Below, in pieces: positions 1 through 8,712 of a stretch of 64,000 nucleotides of DNA. The notes beneath the pieces are model-generated. The model was not told the DNA's origin. It ran no database searches and saw only the letters and a list, made by a program, of their open reading frames with translations. The position numbers and the translations under genes were made by a program. Location of the stretch: positions 1,364,001 to 1,428,000 of the forward strand of contig CAXXVF010000002.1 of assembly GCA_963663605.2 (NCBI GenBank). Reading direction: 5' to 3'. Each line of letters opens with the position of its first letter. The first letter of the stretch is position 1. Origin of the DNA: Sporobacter sp963663605 (GTDB lineage: Bacteria; Bacillota; Clostridia; Oscillospirales; Oscillospiraceae).

Positions 1-619
1 AAACCTTTGAGGTCAGGCTGTCGCTGATCTCGCCGAGCGTTTTTACGGGGGCAAACGCGCTGATGTCCGTTACGGGATTTCGGAACGCAATCGTCTGAAT
101 GCCCGTGTAAGATTCCCGTCCAAGTTCGTAATAAAGCGTTATTTTGATGGACCTGCCGTCCGGCGACAACTCTGCCGTGAACATCTCGACGTTATTGGAC
201 ATCGGCTGTCCCGCGTCTTTGAAGAGGTACGTCGAGGCGTCTTCCTTGTTGAATTCCGTAGTGAAGCCCGGCTTTGTATACAGCATGAGGGTGTTGTCCT
301 TGGCCGACAGCGCCAGCTTATACCCGTCGTATACCGTCTTTTCGCCGTTCGGGTTGACGTTGAAAAGATACAGTACGTCGTTTACGCCGTCATCCGCCGA
401 AGCGACGGCTTCGCTGCAGTCGATAACGTATTCCTGTATCTGGCTCATCGCCAGCTGCGAATCGTACTGCAGGTTCAAGTCGTCCGAGATGTTCCTGTAT
501 GTACCGGAGCTGATGCCGATGACGGCGCCCACCATAACCATGACGACCGCCAGGATCCCAAACGCCACGAGCAGCTCGACCAGCGTGAACCCTTTATTGT
601 TCTTAATGCCCTTTTTCAT
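1..619 (-). CDS. Type IV prepilin (PilW/GspJ-like minor pilin), cut by the window edge
   Basis: The frame is open on the minus strand from ATG at 619 to base 1 without a stop, so at least 206 residues are present and the C-terminus lies outside the window. The N-terminus is a class III prepilin signal: a short basic leader (MKKGIKNNKG) followed by FTLVELLV and a hydrophobic helix, with the conserved Glu at +5 of the mature protein. PilD would cleave after the Gly. The start overlaps the preceding prepilin stop by four bases (ATGA), so translation is coupled. As the last gene of a minor-pilin run it is probably a tip or initiation subunit; assignment to PilW or GspJ is by position and length only. 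Confidence 0.8.
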   Translation of the reverse strand, partial: MKKGIKNNKGFTLVELLVAFGILAVVMVMVGAVIGISSGTYRNISDDLNLQYDSQLAMSQIQEYVIDCSEAVASADDGVNDVLYLFNVNPNGEKTVYDGYKLALSAKDNTLMLYTKPGFTTEFNKEDASTYLFKDAGQPMSNNVEMFTAELSPDGRSIKITLYYELGRESYTGIQTIAFRNPVTDISAFAPVKTLGEISDSLTSKV

Positions 620-1158
620 GACGTGTACTCAAACTTCCCCGTATTCTCATAAAGCGTGATGGACCGTTCAAATCCGCCGCTTGAAATCGTGATAATCTTA
701 TAGTAACTGGCCGGGTATTTCGGCGTATAGCCGGGTTCCTGAAGGTCCCACGCTTCCCCGCCGGTCCTGAAGCTGCCGTCGCTCCGGTTGAAGGCCAGCA
801 CGATCCCGTTTTTGTCCAGTTCAAGAGCGCCCGCCACATCCGTTACTGTATACGTGATGTAAACCTTGCTGCTTGCGATCTTATTGCCGTCTTCAAATTC
901 ATTGTCGAGTTTGACGCCGCTTTCATAGATATCGAGGTAGACCCCGTCGCCCAGTCTGTACAGATGTAGCCAGGAATCTTCCGTTTTGGTCATTTGCTCG
1001 ACCTTGGTTTTTTCCATGGCGCCGAAAAGGTATTTGGCGCATTGTTTGGCCTCGAAGCCAAAGATCGAATTGATCGACATCCACACGATGGCGCCGGCTA
1101 TCGAAATGATCGCGACGACAACCAGTATTTCTACAAGCGTAAATCCTTTGTTTTTCAA
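616..1158 (-). CDS. Minor prepilin (GspH/PilU-like), TTG start
   Basis: The 180-residue protein begins with the prepilin signal LKNKG/FTLVEILVVVAI. Cleavage after Gly and methylation of Phe are expected from the family. I chose TTG at 1158 because it gives the typical four-to-five residue leader and has a purine-rich GGAGAGGGGG upstream. The longer reading from 1236 would add an atypical N-terminus overlapping the previous gene. The mature protein is small, with a mainly beta C-terminal part, as in GspH-type minor pilins. It lies between the large PilX/PilK-like pilin and another prepilin, in one polycistronic unit. Confidence 0.72.
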   Translation of the reverse strand: MKNKGFTLVEILVVVAIISIAGAIVWMSINSIFGFEAKQCAKYLFGAMEKTKVEQMTKTEDSWLHLYRLGDGVYLDIYESGVKLDNEFEDGNKIASSKVYITYTVTDVAGALELDKNGIVLAFNRSDGSFRTGGEAWDLQEPGYTPKYPASYYKIITISSGGFERSITLYENTGKFEYTS

Positions 1159-1207
1159 CAGTCCGGCCCCCTCTCCGACAAAATGCGCGTTCGTCCTGAT
1201 ATTTGCC

Positions 1208-3313
1208 CTACTGCGCGTTCTTTGCCCAGTTTTCATAGGTCACGAGCGCATTCATATTCCAGCCGTAATCGCCGGACTGATCCATGGAGCTGTTGACCGG
1301 CGCGATATGCTCCGGATTGAGGAAACGGTAGGCGTACCAGTTCTCTGAAACCTCATATTCAAGCGCCTGCAGCGCGTCGGCGACCGCGGCCCGGTCCGCC
1401 GTTACGTCTGCTTTAAGTATGACATTGCCGCCCGCTATGATGAGTCCCGTAAACTCCCTGCTCACCGTGACGTTGCCCGCCGCTATGACGACATGAACCG
1501 TGTCGGGGGTGCCGCTGCCGACCGTATAGTCACCGCTTGAGGCAACCGCCTTGACCACGCCGTCATGATAATATAGCTCGCTCCCACCGAGTGCTTTGAG
1601 CTGTATATCGTCGACGTAGTACGCATACGGGGTCGCCGCCCCGCTGTCGCCGCCGTCGTCGGCCCTTGACAGCGTCACGCACAGATTGCTGAAGCTGTCG
1701 CTGATCGCCTCAAGCGTCGTGGGCGGGACGCCTGTCGCGCCGATCAGATCGAACGCGCCCGTCTCGTCATCGGCGGTATCGTACACGCCGCCCGCGCTGC
1801 CGAGACTCAAATCGTCGTCGAGCGCATAGCCTTCCGCGCAGTAGATATTCAGGTATTTCTGGATATCCTCCGCGTGTTCTGTGAAATAATCCGCGAAATA
1901 CGCGTTGGCGTTTTCGGCCGTCGGAAACTGCATGCAGAAGTAAATGAGGCGCGTGCCGTTTTCCTCCGAACCGACGATTTCGCGCATGCATAAAATATCT
2001 TCAGCCGCTATACCGTAATCGGCAAGCGTTTTGCCCGCAACGACCTCTTCGTCTAAAAGCACCAGGCTCTGCAGGACCGAATTGCCGGGATCGCTGTCGT
2101 AATCCTCCAGATACGGGTACGGGTTCGTAACGCCCGACAGGCAGTTTTCCGGCAAGAGGTAAGCCAGCTGGTCGCTCTTGACGGCAACCGATTGGCCCAT
2201 GAGCACATAACTGCCGTTTTCAGTCTGCGTCCCGTAATCAACAAAGCTGCGGCCCGCGAGCACCAGTGTGTCGATGGCGGACATATCCAGCTCTGTGCGC
2301 AGCCCGTTGACGATAATGGAGCTGCTTCCGTCGGGATCCGTCGATGAATTCCCGTATCCGAAGTACCGGCCGCCGAGGACCGCCGCAGCGCCTTCACCGA
2401 GCAGGTTCAGATCGTTTTTGATATAGGCGTCGCCGCCCATTGTAAAGCCGCTGCCGTTTTTCAGGATGATGCCTTTGGCCCACAGGGCGGTATCGTCCGA
2501 AAAAGACAATACCGTGCCCGTTTCAGCGGTAACGTCGCCGGCACAGACAAAATTGGCGGAATTCGACACGGCAAGCTGGTACCCAGTACCGCTGACCGTC
2601 ACCGTCCCGGCGTAGGCGCTGCCCGTCACGCCGGCACTGAAGGACGCCCCCGCCAGATCGCCCTGTGCTATAATCGTGAAATTCGGCATGGACGACTGCG
2701 TAACGGTCGCGGAAACGGATTCCAGCGTAGGCGCTTCAATCCTGATATCGGATGAAACGGCCGTTTCAAAGCCCTTTTGGTCAATATATCGAACCGAGAC
2801 GTTGACAAGCTTTATGTATGAAGCGTCGCCGGCGTGAAATACGTTCCCGGAGCCGGTGAGGATTACTTTTGCGTCCTGCACATCCCCAATAAGCGCGGCC
2901 AGCTGATCCGGGTAGTAACCCGACCCGTCGGCCACAAACAGCGTGCCGCCTTTCTTGGCTTCTTTGTCGAGCGGCATCGTATACAGCTGCTCAAAGAACC
3001 TTTTCTTGAAATCCGTTTCGCGCGCGTCGTCGTCGTCATAGTCGTTGTATTGGTTGAGTACATCCGTATACGCCTGATTGATCGCGTCGGAAACGACGCC
3101 CTGCACGTCCGCGCGGACTTCGTTCATGACGGATTCCGCGTCATAAAAATTGGCTTTCCCGGACCGGTCAAGGTTTTTCATCTGTATGTTCACGAGAGAA
3201 AGGTATAAAAGGATCGACCCCAATATGACGATAAACGCCATAGCCACCATGACGACGACGATGGCCGACCCCCGGTTGTCCCGTTTAAATTTCTCTATAT
3301 ACCGTTTGATCAT
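1208..3313 (-). CDS. Large minor pilin-like protein (PilX/PilK-like), 701 aa
   Basis: This 701-residue protein has a basic N-terminus with NRGSAIVVVMVAMAF, a single transmembrane helix (about residues 17-42) and a long Ser/Thr/Gly-rich extracellular part. The N-terminal pattern (RG/SAIVVVMV) resembles PilX/GspK-type proteins, which lack the strict FTLVE motif. Clostridium difficile has a similarly oversized minor pilin (PilK) at the same place in its main pilus cluster; that is family knowledge, not a search result. Around residues 220-330 there are Gly/Ser-rich stretches that look like beta-helix turns. It lies 20 bp after the PilV-like gene. A surface or tip adhesin role is inference. Confidence 0.65.
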   Translation of the reverse strand: MIKRYIEKFKRDNRGSAIVVVMVAMAFIVILGSILLYLSLVNIQMKNLDRSGKANFYDAESVMNEVRADVQGVVSDAINQAYTDVLNQYNDYDDDDARETDFKKRFFEQLYTMPLDKEAKKGGTLFVADGSGYYPDQLAALIGDVQDAKVILTGSGNVFHAGDASYIKLVNVSVRYIDQKGFETAVSSDIRIEAPTLESVSATVTQSSMPNFTIIAQGDLAGASFSAGVTGSAYAGTVTVSGTGYQLAVSNSANFVCAGDVTAETGTVLSFSDDTALWAKGIILKNGSGFTMGGDAYIKNDLNLLGEGAAAVLGGRYFGYGNSSTDPDGSSSIIVNGLRTELDMSAIDTLVLAGRSFVDYGTQTENGSYVLMGQSVAVKSDQLAYLLPENCLSGVTNPYPYLEDYDSDPGNSVLQSLVLLDEEVVAGKTLADYGIAAEDILCMREIVGSEENGTRLIYFCMQFPTAENANAYFADYFTEHAEDIQKYLNIYCAEGYALDDDLSLGSAGGVYDTADDETGAFDLIGATGVPPTTLEAISDSFSNLCVTLSRADDGGDSGAATPYAYYVDDIQLKALGGSELYYHDGVVKAVASSGDYTVGSGTPDTVHVVIAAGNVTVSREFTGLIIAGGNVILKADVTADRAAVADALQALEYEVSENWYAYRFLNPEHIAPVNSSMDQSGDYGWNMNALVTYENWAKNAQ

Positions 3314-3332
3314 TTCGTCTTGTCCTTTTCGC

Positions 3333-4550
3333 TTATTCGACGGAAGACGCGTCGATGGTCAATATCGGTTCCTTATATCCGCCGCCGCCCTCAAACAGGA
3401 CGAGCGTCACTTCATAAATGCGGTTCTGGCTGGCAAGGCCGCCCAGCGTTCCGTCGCTTTCAAGACGGATATACTGCCATTCGTTCTGCATCCAATAGTA
3501 CACAAATCTTTTATCGGTTTCCCTAATTATGTAATTCGGATAAACGCTGGCTATAGGTTCTCCGCCGGTTTGGTCATGCGCCTCCCGGAGATATATCAAG
3601 GGTTTGTTTTGTTCGAAGTCTCCGTAGTTCTGCCGGATCAGATAGATATTCATTTCAAGATTGTCATAGTTTTGGATATTGATGATGTCGGAACCTGTTA
3701 CGGAATTCAAATTCGGATAGTAAAAGAAATACAGGCCGTAATCGCCGTCGCCGGAATAATTGTATTCCTCACAGTAGACCTCATTGACGACCTCGTAGGA
3801 ATAGTCCCTGCCGTTATACGACGCTTCGTATTGAAACAGCGCCGAACAGGAGATGACGCCGGCATCGCGGTTGATTTCCTTGATATCAATCGTGACGGTC
3901 CGGTTCATGATGTCGATAAAGTCATTGTACGTCAGCTCAATCTCCGGCAGCGCGCCGCCTTCGTCCTGCATTTCGGCGAGCAGGTCGATCTGTGCCTGCA
4001 GGGCGATATCCTGCGCCGCCATTATGTCCGGGCTATAATTCTGTCCCAATCCCGGCTCCGGATCGGACGGGGACGGCTGATTGTACACCGCGCTCATCGG
4101 TTTGGCGTGGACAATCTCCTTTTCGTTTAACTCGAAGTATTTGTCGTTGGCCTGGATGTGAAGAATCGCGTCGTATTCACCGCCGTCTATATCGGCCAGC
4201 GTTATCCGGTAACCGGGCCCGTCTGCGTCCGCTTCCCCATAGTCAGAGATAAGATCATACTGATGCGTTTCGTCATTATAGATTTCAATGCCGGTCGTTT
4301 TGGCCAGGCCGTCAAACGGCTCTACACCCGCCTGCATCTGCGCGAGTACCACACCGATATCCGTGGCTTCATAAACTTCCAGTATGTTTTGCGCGGCAAC
4401 GGTCTCTCTGCGGATGTTCTCGGCCTTGACGGACGTCTTTGCCGACGTGATGAACGCGCGGGCGAGCGGCGTGGCAATGATCGCCAATATCGTCACGCCG
4501 ATGAGGACTTCCACAAGCGAGAAGCCTTTGTTGTTGTGTTTAAAACGCAT
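3333..4550 (-). CDS. Minor prepilin (PilV-like), 405 aa
   Basis: ATG at 4550 is preceded by AAGGAGG and gives the leader MRFKHNNKG/FSLVEVLIGVTIL, a canonical class III prepilin site with Glu at +5. The mature protein is about 395 residues, much larger than a major pilin, with an acidic, Tyr-rich C-terminal part and few cysteines. Its place between pilO and the PilX-like gene matches PilV in clostridial pilus clusters. An upstream in-frame start at 4589 lacks a ribosome binding site and would bury the signal, so it was rejected. Confidence 0.72.
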   Translation of the reverse strand: MRFKHNNKGFSLVEVLIGVTILAIIATPLARAFITSAKTSVKAENIRRETVAAQNILEVYEATDIGVVLAQMQAGVEPFDGLAKTTGIEIYNDETHQYDLISDYGEADADGPGYRITLADIDGGEYDAILHIQANDKYFELNEKEIVHAKPMSAVYNQPSPSDPEPGLGQNYSPDIMAAQDIALQAQIDLLAEMQDEGGALPEIELTYNDFIDIMNRTVTIDIKEINRDAGVISCSALFQYEASYNGRDYSYEVVNEVYCEEYNYSGDGDYGLYFFYYPNLNSVTGSDIINIQNYDNLEMNIYLIRQNYGDFEQNKPLIYLREAHDQTGGEPIASVYPNYIIRETDKRFVYYWMQNEWQYIRLESDGTLGGLASQNRIYEVTLVLFEGGGGYKEPILTIDASSVE

Positions 4551-4585
4551 CGCCCCGCCTCCTTCCCATGGTTTTGAAGGAATGA

Positions 4586-5245
4586 TCAACCGCCTATCAG
4601 GACGTCGTTTCCAATATCCGTATACGGTACGTTGATCTGATGCTCTTCAATATCGCGGCCTTCGATGTAGTATTTATCGATGACGAGGCTCCCCAGAATC
4701 AGGCCGGTCGTGGCGTCGTAACTCATTTCGACGGCGTTCAGGTGCGTTGCGTCAACCTGGCTGCCGATATACGCCAAAACCTCTTTCATCTCGCTATAGG
4801 TCATCGCGCCTTCCATGCTCGCCGTAACGCCGTATCCTGTTAGCGTCCGGGTCGTTACAGGCGCCGTATAGTCCCCGGCGTCCTCAGCGGCCAATATCTC
4901 TGATATATATATCGGTTCCTCAAAAGAAAGGCTTGAGATGCTTACGCCGACCGCGTCCTCCATCGCCGTTGCCAGCATGATGAAGTCTTCCGGCGTCTCG
5001 ACGCTGTAGTAGCTGCCGAGCACATCGCCGATTTCCGTTTTGTTTGCTTCGATGCCGGTCTGGAATTCATTAAGCCGCGCATTGTAGCTTTCCAGAACGC
5101 CCAGCCTGTCCGTCAATGTCCCGATCTCGGCTGTCAATTCATCCGTTCTGGCCGCATAATCCATATAGACCAGGAAATAGCCTGCCAGAAATATAACGAG
5201 CCCTAAAAGCATTAGTATGTATTTGACCGTTCGCTTCTTCTGCAT
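4586..5245 (-). CDS. pilO: Type IV pilus inner-membrane assembly protein PilO
   Basis: ATG at 5245 has GGAGGAG upstream. The 219-residue product has a short basic N-terminus, one transmembrane helix (about residues 8-26, YILMLLGLVIFLAGYF), a predicted coiled coil (about 30-60) and an alpha/beta periplasmic-type domain, which is the PilO layout. It follows pilMN by 19 bp, the usual order. PilO pairs with the PilN part of PilMN to link the cytoplasmic ATPase and PilC to the extracellular pilins. An extended in-frame start at 5368 overlaps pilMN and is not credible. Confidence 0.8.
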   Translation of the reverse strand: MQKKRTVKYILMLLGLVIFLAGYFLVYMDYAARTDELTAEIGTLTDRLGVLESYNARLNEFQTGIEANKTEIGDVLGSYYSVETPEDFIMLATAMEDAVGVSISSLSFEEPIYISEILAAEDAGDYTAPVTTRTLTGYGVTASMEGAMTYSEMKEVLAYIGSQVDATHLNAVEMSYDATTGLILGSLVIDKYYIEGRDIEEHQINVPYTDIGNDVLIGG

Positions 5246-5264
5246 ATGTCCCGCTCCTCCCTGA

Positions 5265-6914
5265 TCAACCGTTTTCCGCTGCGGTGTCGTCCTGCGTCTC
5301 GGCATCGTCCCCGGTATTCTGTACGTCGGCGGCCGCCGCTTCGGTGGGATCTGCCGCTTTATAGACACAGTCGACGGAAAACCGGACCGAACGCACGCCC
5401 GCTTCGTCCTCCGCCTCAGTGATCTCTCCGACGATGATTTGACCGATGGAATCGAACGATCTCAGCTGCTGGATCGTCTTGGCTGCAGCTATCTTGGACG
5501 TCACCGTGATATTCATGCTGATGCCTTCCGGCGTGCATGCAGCGGACAGTATGTTGACTTCCGCAGGCATTTTTTCTTCCAGTTCCCCGATAAAGCCGAG
5601 AAGCTCGTCGTTCGGGGACCGGATCGCTTCTTCCATGAGATTCAGGTCTTCCAGGTACTTGTTATAAGCCAGAAACGTGTTATAGACGTTTTCCGTATGG
5701 GAGAGCTCCGAAACGCTCGCTTCGAGGCTCTGCTTTTCGTCCAGCGCCTCCAGGTAATCCATATATGTATAAGCCGAAAGCCCGAAAGCGCCCAGGATGC
5801 ATACGAGCAGTATCGTAACGCCCAGAGATATGGACTCTTTCTGCTTGCGTTTCTCTTTTTTCTTCTTGGAGTATTTTTCCGGGATAAGATCCACGGGATT
5901 GATGGCGCAGCCCAGACAGGATATATACTGCGGCAGCTGCGCGGACAGGCCGCCCGGCGCGGAAGTCTTCTCGACCCTCGGCAGGACGGAGACCGCCATG
6001 CCCGTTGATTCGGCGATCGTGTTTTTAAGCCCGACGACGGGCGCGCCGATACCGGTCAGAACGATTTTGCCGATCGGCGTTTCCCAGTTGGAGGAGTTGA
6101 AATAGTCGGCGATGCGGGTGATGTTGCCGACGAGCCGCGACAGGTTATCGGCCAGTCCGGTCATGGTGGTCGTCTGTCCGTACTCCGGCATGAAATATTC
6201 CGAGCTGAGTTCCTTGATCGACGCCAGGTAGTCTTCCTCTTGTTTTCCGGCGCTGCTCATATATGCCAGGGCATAATCATCTATGCCGCTCGGGAACATA
6301 CGCTGCATTAAAAGCTTGTTCTTCCGGATCACCGTCGTTACGGAAAAGCTGCTGTCTATATCCACATACATCGTAACGCCGTCCGACGACAGCGTCTCAA
6401 AAAGCCGGTACTGGCTGTTGCCGATATAGTCGAGCGCCTGGATCTGAAAGCCCAGGAGCGTGGCAAGCGAAAAATATCCCTCGAGGATCGCGAGGGGCGC
6501 GGCCATAACGTTCACCCTGCAGCCCGCGTCCTGTCCGGTCATTTTACGCTCCCCAACGGTATATGTGATCTGATAGTTGGATATATCGACGGGAAAGTAA
6601 TCGGAGGCATTGGCTTCGATGAGCGCTTTAATCCGGTTGTCCCGGACGGGCGGGAGCATCACCTCGCGGGTCGCGATCCTGGAGGACGCTATCGTGAAAA
6701 TGACTTTCCTGTTTTTAAGGCCCGCCTTCCGAAGGTTATCCTTCAGCGCCGCCGCGACGGCTTCGAGATCGTTGATCTCTCCGTCGACCACGGCTTCATC
6801 AGGCGTCTGAAACGTGGCGCATCCGGACACTTTTTTCGCGCTCCCGCTTATTTTGGTCTCACATACCTTAATCAGGTTTTCGCCGATCTCGATACCCAGT
6901 ACTTTTGTTGCCAT
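5265..6914 (-). CDS. pilMN: PilM-PilN fusion, pilus assembly protein
   Basis: Residues 1 to about 350 form an actin-like PilM domain (N-terminal VLGIEIG nucleotide-binding motif, later VLTGIGAPV near the second phosphate loop). A basic linker (KYSKKKKEKRKQKE) leads to one transmembrane helix (about 370-390) and a coiled-coil PilN-type domain with an acidic Ala-rich tail. In most bacteria these are two proteins, but clostridial pilus clusters including C. difficile are known to encode a fusion. Start is uncertain: ATG 6914 begins right at the conserved motif, while a GTG at 6929 with AGGA directly adjacent is possible. The neighbours pilD and pilO are co-directional. Confidence 0.85.
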   Translation of the reverse strand: MATKVLGIEIGENLIKVCETKISGSAKKVSGCATFQTPDEAVVDGEINDLEAVAAALKDNLRKAGLKNRKVIFTIASSRIATREVMLPPVRDNRIKALIEANASDYFPVDISNYQITYTVGERKMTGQDAGCRVNVMAAPLAILEGYFSLATLLGFQIQALDYIGNSQYRLFETLSSDGVTMYVDIDSSFSVTTVIRKNKLLMQRMFPSGIDDYALAYMSSAGKQEEDYLASIKELSSEYFMPEYGQTTTMTGLADNLSRLVGNITRIADYFNSSNWETPIGKIVLTGIGAPVVGLKNTIAESTGMAVSVLPRVEKTSAPGGLSAQLPQYISCLGCAINPVDLIPEKYSKKKKEKRKQKESISLGVTILLVCILGAFGLSAYTYMDYLEALDEKQSLEASVSELSHTENVYNTFLAYNKYLEDLNLMEEAIRSPNDELLGFIGELEEKMPAEVNILSAACTPEGISMNITVTSKIAAAKTIQQLRSFDSIGQIIVGEITEAEDEAGVRSVRFSVDCVYKAADPTEAAAADVQNTGDDAETQDDTAAENG

Positions 6915-6990
6915 CGCCTCAGCACCCACTCCTATCTGAATTGAACGTACATATGCCTATCTGAAAAGAATCTCTTCTTGAATTATCCTG

Positions 6991-7746
6991 TTAAAAGAGC
7001 GCGAAATACGCATTAATAAGACGGCCGCCCCAAAGGACGGCGGCAAAAACGCCGGCTGACAGGTACGGCCCCATGGCCAGTACCGAGCCTTCGCCTTTGA
7101 CGGCCATCCGCAGAAGATGAATGACCGAACCAATGATACAGCCAAAAACAAACGCCAGTATGATCAGCTTCCAGCCTACGATCAGCCCGCAGACGGCCAT
7201 CAGTTTGATGTCGCCGCCGCCGATCGCCCGGCCCCCGCTGATGAGATAAAGAATCAATAAAAATACGCTGACGGCAAAAAAGCCGATGACATAAAGCTGC
7301 CAGTTCTTAAGATCCGCCGCGACGCGCGCGGCGCCGACAACAAGCAGGAATATATTGAATCCGGGAGGGATCTCATACGTTCTAAAGTCTATGACGCTCA
7401 GCGCCAGAAGCGCCGAGGTCATAGAACAGTAGAACAGCGTTTCCAAAGAAACTCCGAAACGCATGGTGAGCAATACGTACAGAATGCCGGTCACCGCTTC
7501 AATCAGGGGGTATTGAACGGAAATCGGTGTTTTACAGCCGGAGCAACGTCCCCTCAGGAATATCCAGCTAAACAGCGGGATCAGCTCATACCATTTGAGC
7601 CGTTTGCCGCAGTTCGGGCACCGGGAAGGCACCGTCACGATGTTCCCGCCCGCCGGGATCCGGATGATCAGGACATTTAGAAAACTGCCTATCATAAGAC
7701 CGAGCAGGGCGGATACAACGTACAAAAACGCTGGATTAAGTAGCAT
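6991..7746 (-). CDS. pilD: Prepilin peptidase/N-methyltransferase PilD
   Basis: This is an integral membrane aspartyl protease (A24 family) that cleaves prepilin leaders after Gly and methylates the new N-terminus. The two paired Cys motifs (CPNC and CSGC, about residues 43-75) of the N-terminal domain are present. The two catalytic Asp motifs also appear: SVIDFRT before the fourth helix, and GGGDIKL. The length of 251 residues and about eight hydrophobic segments are normal. ATG 7746 follows AAAGG at a suitable distance; the upstream ATG at 7764 has no ribosome binding site. It lies between pilA and pilMN and serves all the prepilins of this locus. Confidence 0.93.
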   Translation of the reverse strand: MLLNPAFLYVVSALLGLMIGSFLNVLIIRIPAGGNIVTVPSRCPNCGKRLKWYELIPLFSWIFLRGRCSGCKTPISVQYPLIEAVTGILYVLLTMRFGVSLETLFYCSMTSALLALSVIDFRTYEIPPGFNIFLLVVGAARVAADLKNWQLYVIGFFAVSVFLLILYLISGGRAIGGGDIKLMAVCGLIVGWKLIILAFVFGCIIGSVIHLLRMAVKGEGSVLAMGPYLSAGVFAAVLWGGRLINAYFALF

Positions 7747-7792
7747 TGACCGGCATCCTTTCATGGACGGTTGTTGTTACGCGACGTTCAAC

Positions 7793-8227
7793 TCAGGCAT
7801 CAGCCCATTCTCCAGCCAGCGAGTAATTGCCGGTTGTGCCATCAATCGTAATGGTTATCGTGTATACCTGTCCGTCATGCGCTTTTGCCTGTACATCGTG
7901 CGTTGCCGCCAGCGTTGCAACAACCTCAGTCTGGAGGTCGGGGCAGTCTGTACTTGCAATCGCACCGGTACTTTCTGTCCAAGTAAGCTTATCACCAGTT
8001 ACGACGTCGGCATAGACGGTTTCGTCGGTCAACGCAACCTGAACCGCAGTCATCAGTTCTTCGGTAAAAGTGTCGTCCGCGGCGACTCTGGATTTTTCAA
8101 CATACTTGAGGTATTGGGGAGCGAGGATCGCTACGAGCACGGCCATGATCGCGATGACAATGATGAGCTCAACAAGGGAGAAGCCTTTGTTGCCGATTTT
8201 TCTTTTTTTGTTCAGGATTTTCATCAT
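7793..8227 (-). CDS. pilA: Major type IV pilin PilA
   Basis: The 144-residue prepilin has leader MMKILNKKRKIGNKG/FSLVELIIVIAIMAVL, then a long hydrophobic alpha1 helix and a small globular domain rich in Thr and Ala. Size, the FSLVE site with Glu at +5 and the AAILAPQYLKYVEKSR-like stretch are typical of major pilins. It has a single Cys, so no D-loop disulfide is possible. It is the first gene after the c-di-GMP riboswitch and terminator, so its expression should be the most riboswitch-dependent of the locus. Start is one of two adjacent ATGs (8227 or 8224) behind GAAGGTAG. Confidence 0.92.
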   Translation of the reverse strand: MMKILNKKRKIGNKGFSLVELIIVIAIMAVLVAILAPQYLKYVEKSRVAADDTFTEELMTAVQVALTDETVYADVVTGDKLTWTESTGAIASTDCPDLQTEVVATLAATHDVQAKAHDGQVYTITITIDGTTGNYSLAGEWADA

Positions 8228-8402
8228 AATAGCTACCTTCTTTCATAGATTTAATTTACGCCGTTATAAGACATGGTCTTTTTGATATATTTTCTTAAAC
8301 GCGGCAGGCCCCCCTTTTTCGCTGCCGTCGTTTAATTCGGCCTAAAACAAAATAACCGTCTGCCCGGCCCGTTTTGGCACCGGACGTTTTCTTTGCCGCA
8401 GC

Positions 8403-8436
8403 AAAAAACCTCCTGACCGAAATTCGGAAAGGAGGT
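8403..8436 (-). terminator. Rho-independent terminator, expression platform of the riboswitch
   Basis: On the minus strand ACCTCCT pairs with AGGAGGT, and inside this CCGA pairs with TCGG. A run of six T follows. It sits between the c-di-GMP aptamer and pilA. Upstream GAAAGG (just after the aptamer) can pair with CCTTTC in the left terminator arm and would act as an antiterminator. Confidence 0.85.
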
Positions 8437-8455
8437 AAATACCGTATACCTTTCA

Positions 8456-8540
8456 ACTTCGGCAACTGGCAGCCATAACCGCAAACGGTCTTAGGCCCTG
8501 AGTTTTGCGTCCCTGCCTTTCGGTAGGTTTGCTATTATCG
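8456..8540 (-). promoter_or_regulatory. Cyclic-di-GMP-I (GEMM-I) riboswitch aptamer
   Basis: The minus-strand RNA has the class I core in order: AATAGCAAACC, a GAAA-capped hairpin (CCUACC/GGCAGG), GGGACGCAAA, GGGCCUAAG with a hairpin ACCG/CGGU and UAUGG (tetraloop receptor), then CCAGUUGCCGAAG. The base before CAAACC, equivalent to G20 of the Vibrio Vc2 aptamer, is G. This favours c-di-GMP over the A20 variant that binds cGAMP. TTTCAA upstream can pair with TTGAAA downstream to extend P1. It controls pilA and the genes after it. Confidence 0.93.
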
Positions 8541-8569
8541 ATTGAAATTTTTGACTATTTTGTAGTCAA

Positions 8570-8598
8570 ACAGTACCACAACCGGATGGCTGTGTCAA
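8570..8598 (-). promoter_or_regulatory. Sigma-A-type promoter of the pilA unit
   Basis: TTGACA (8598-8593), a 17-bp spacer and TACTGT (8575-8570) lie on the minus strand. Transcription would start near 8563, about 25 nt before the riboswitch aptamer. A short dyad (GACTA/TAGTC) lies between start point and aptamer. The pilA unit therefore has its own promoter separate from pilBTC. Confidence 0.7.
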
Positions 8599-8712
8599 GC
8601 ATTTATCTCACTTTTTCTCACATTTCGGCGTGAAAATTAAGAATTTTGTGGAATTAACGTATATGATGCCGGGTTTTTGTTGATTTTAGATGCTTCCGGG
8701 GCTTTTCTGTCC

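Noticed and set aside
144..1348. Plus-strand ORFs across the prepilin genes
   Set aside because: They mirror the third positions of strongly coding minus-strand genes and show no domain or ribosome binding site.
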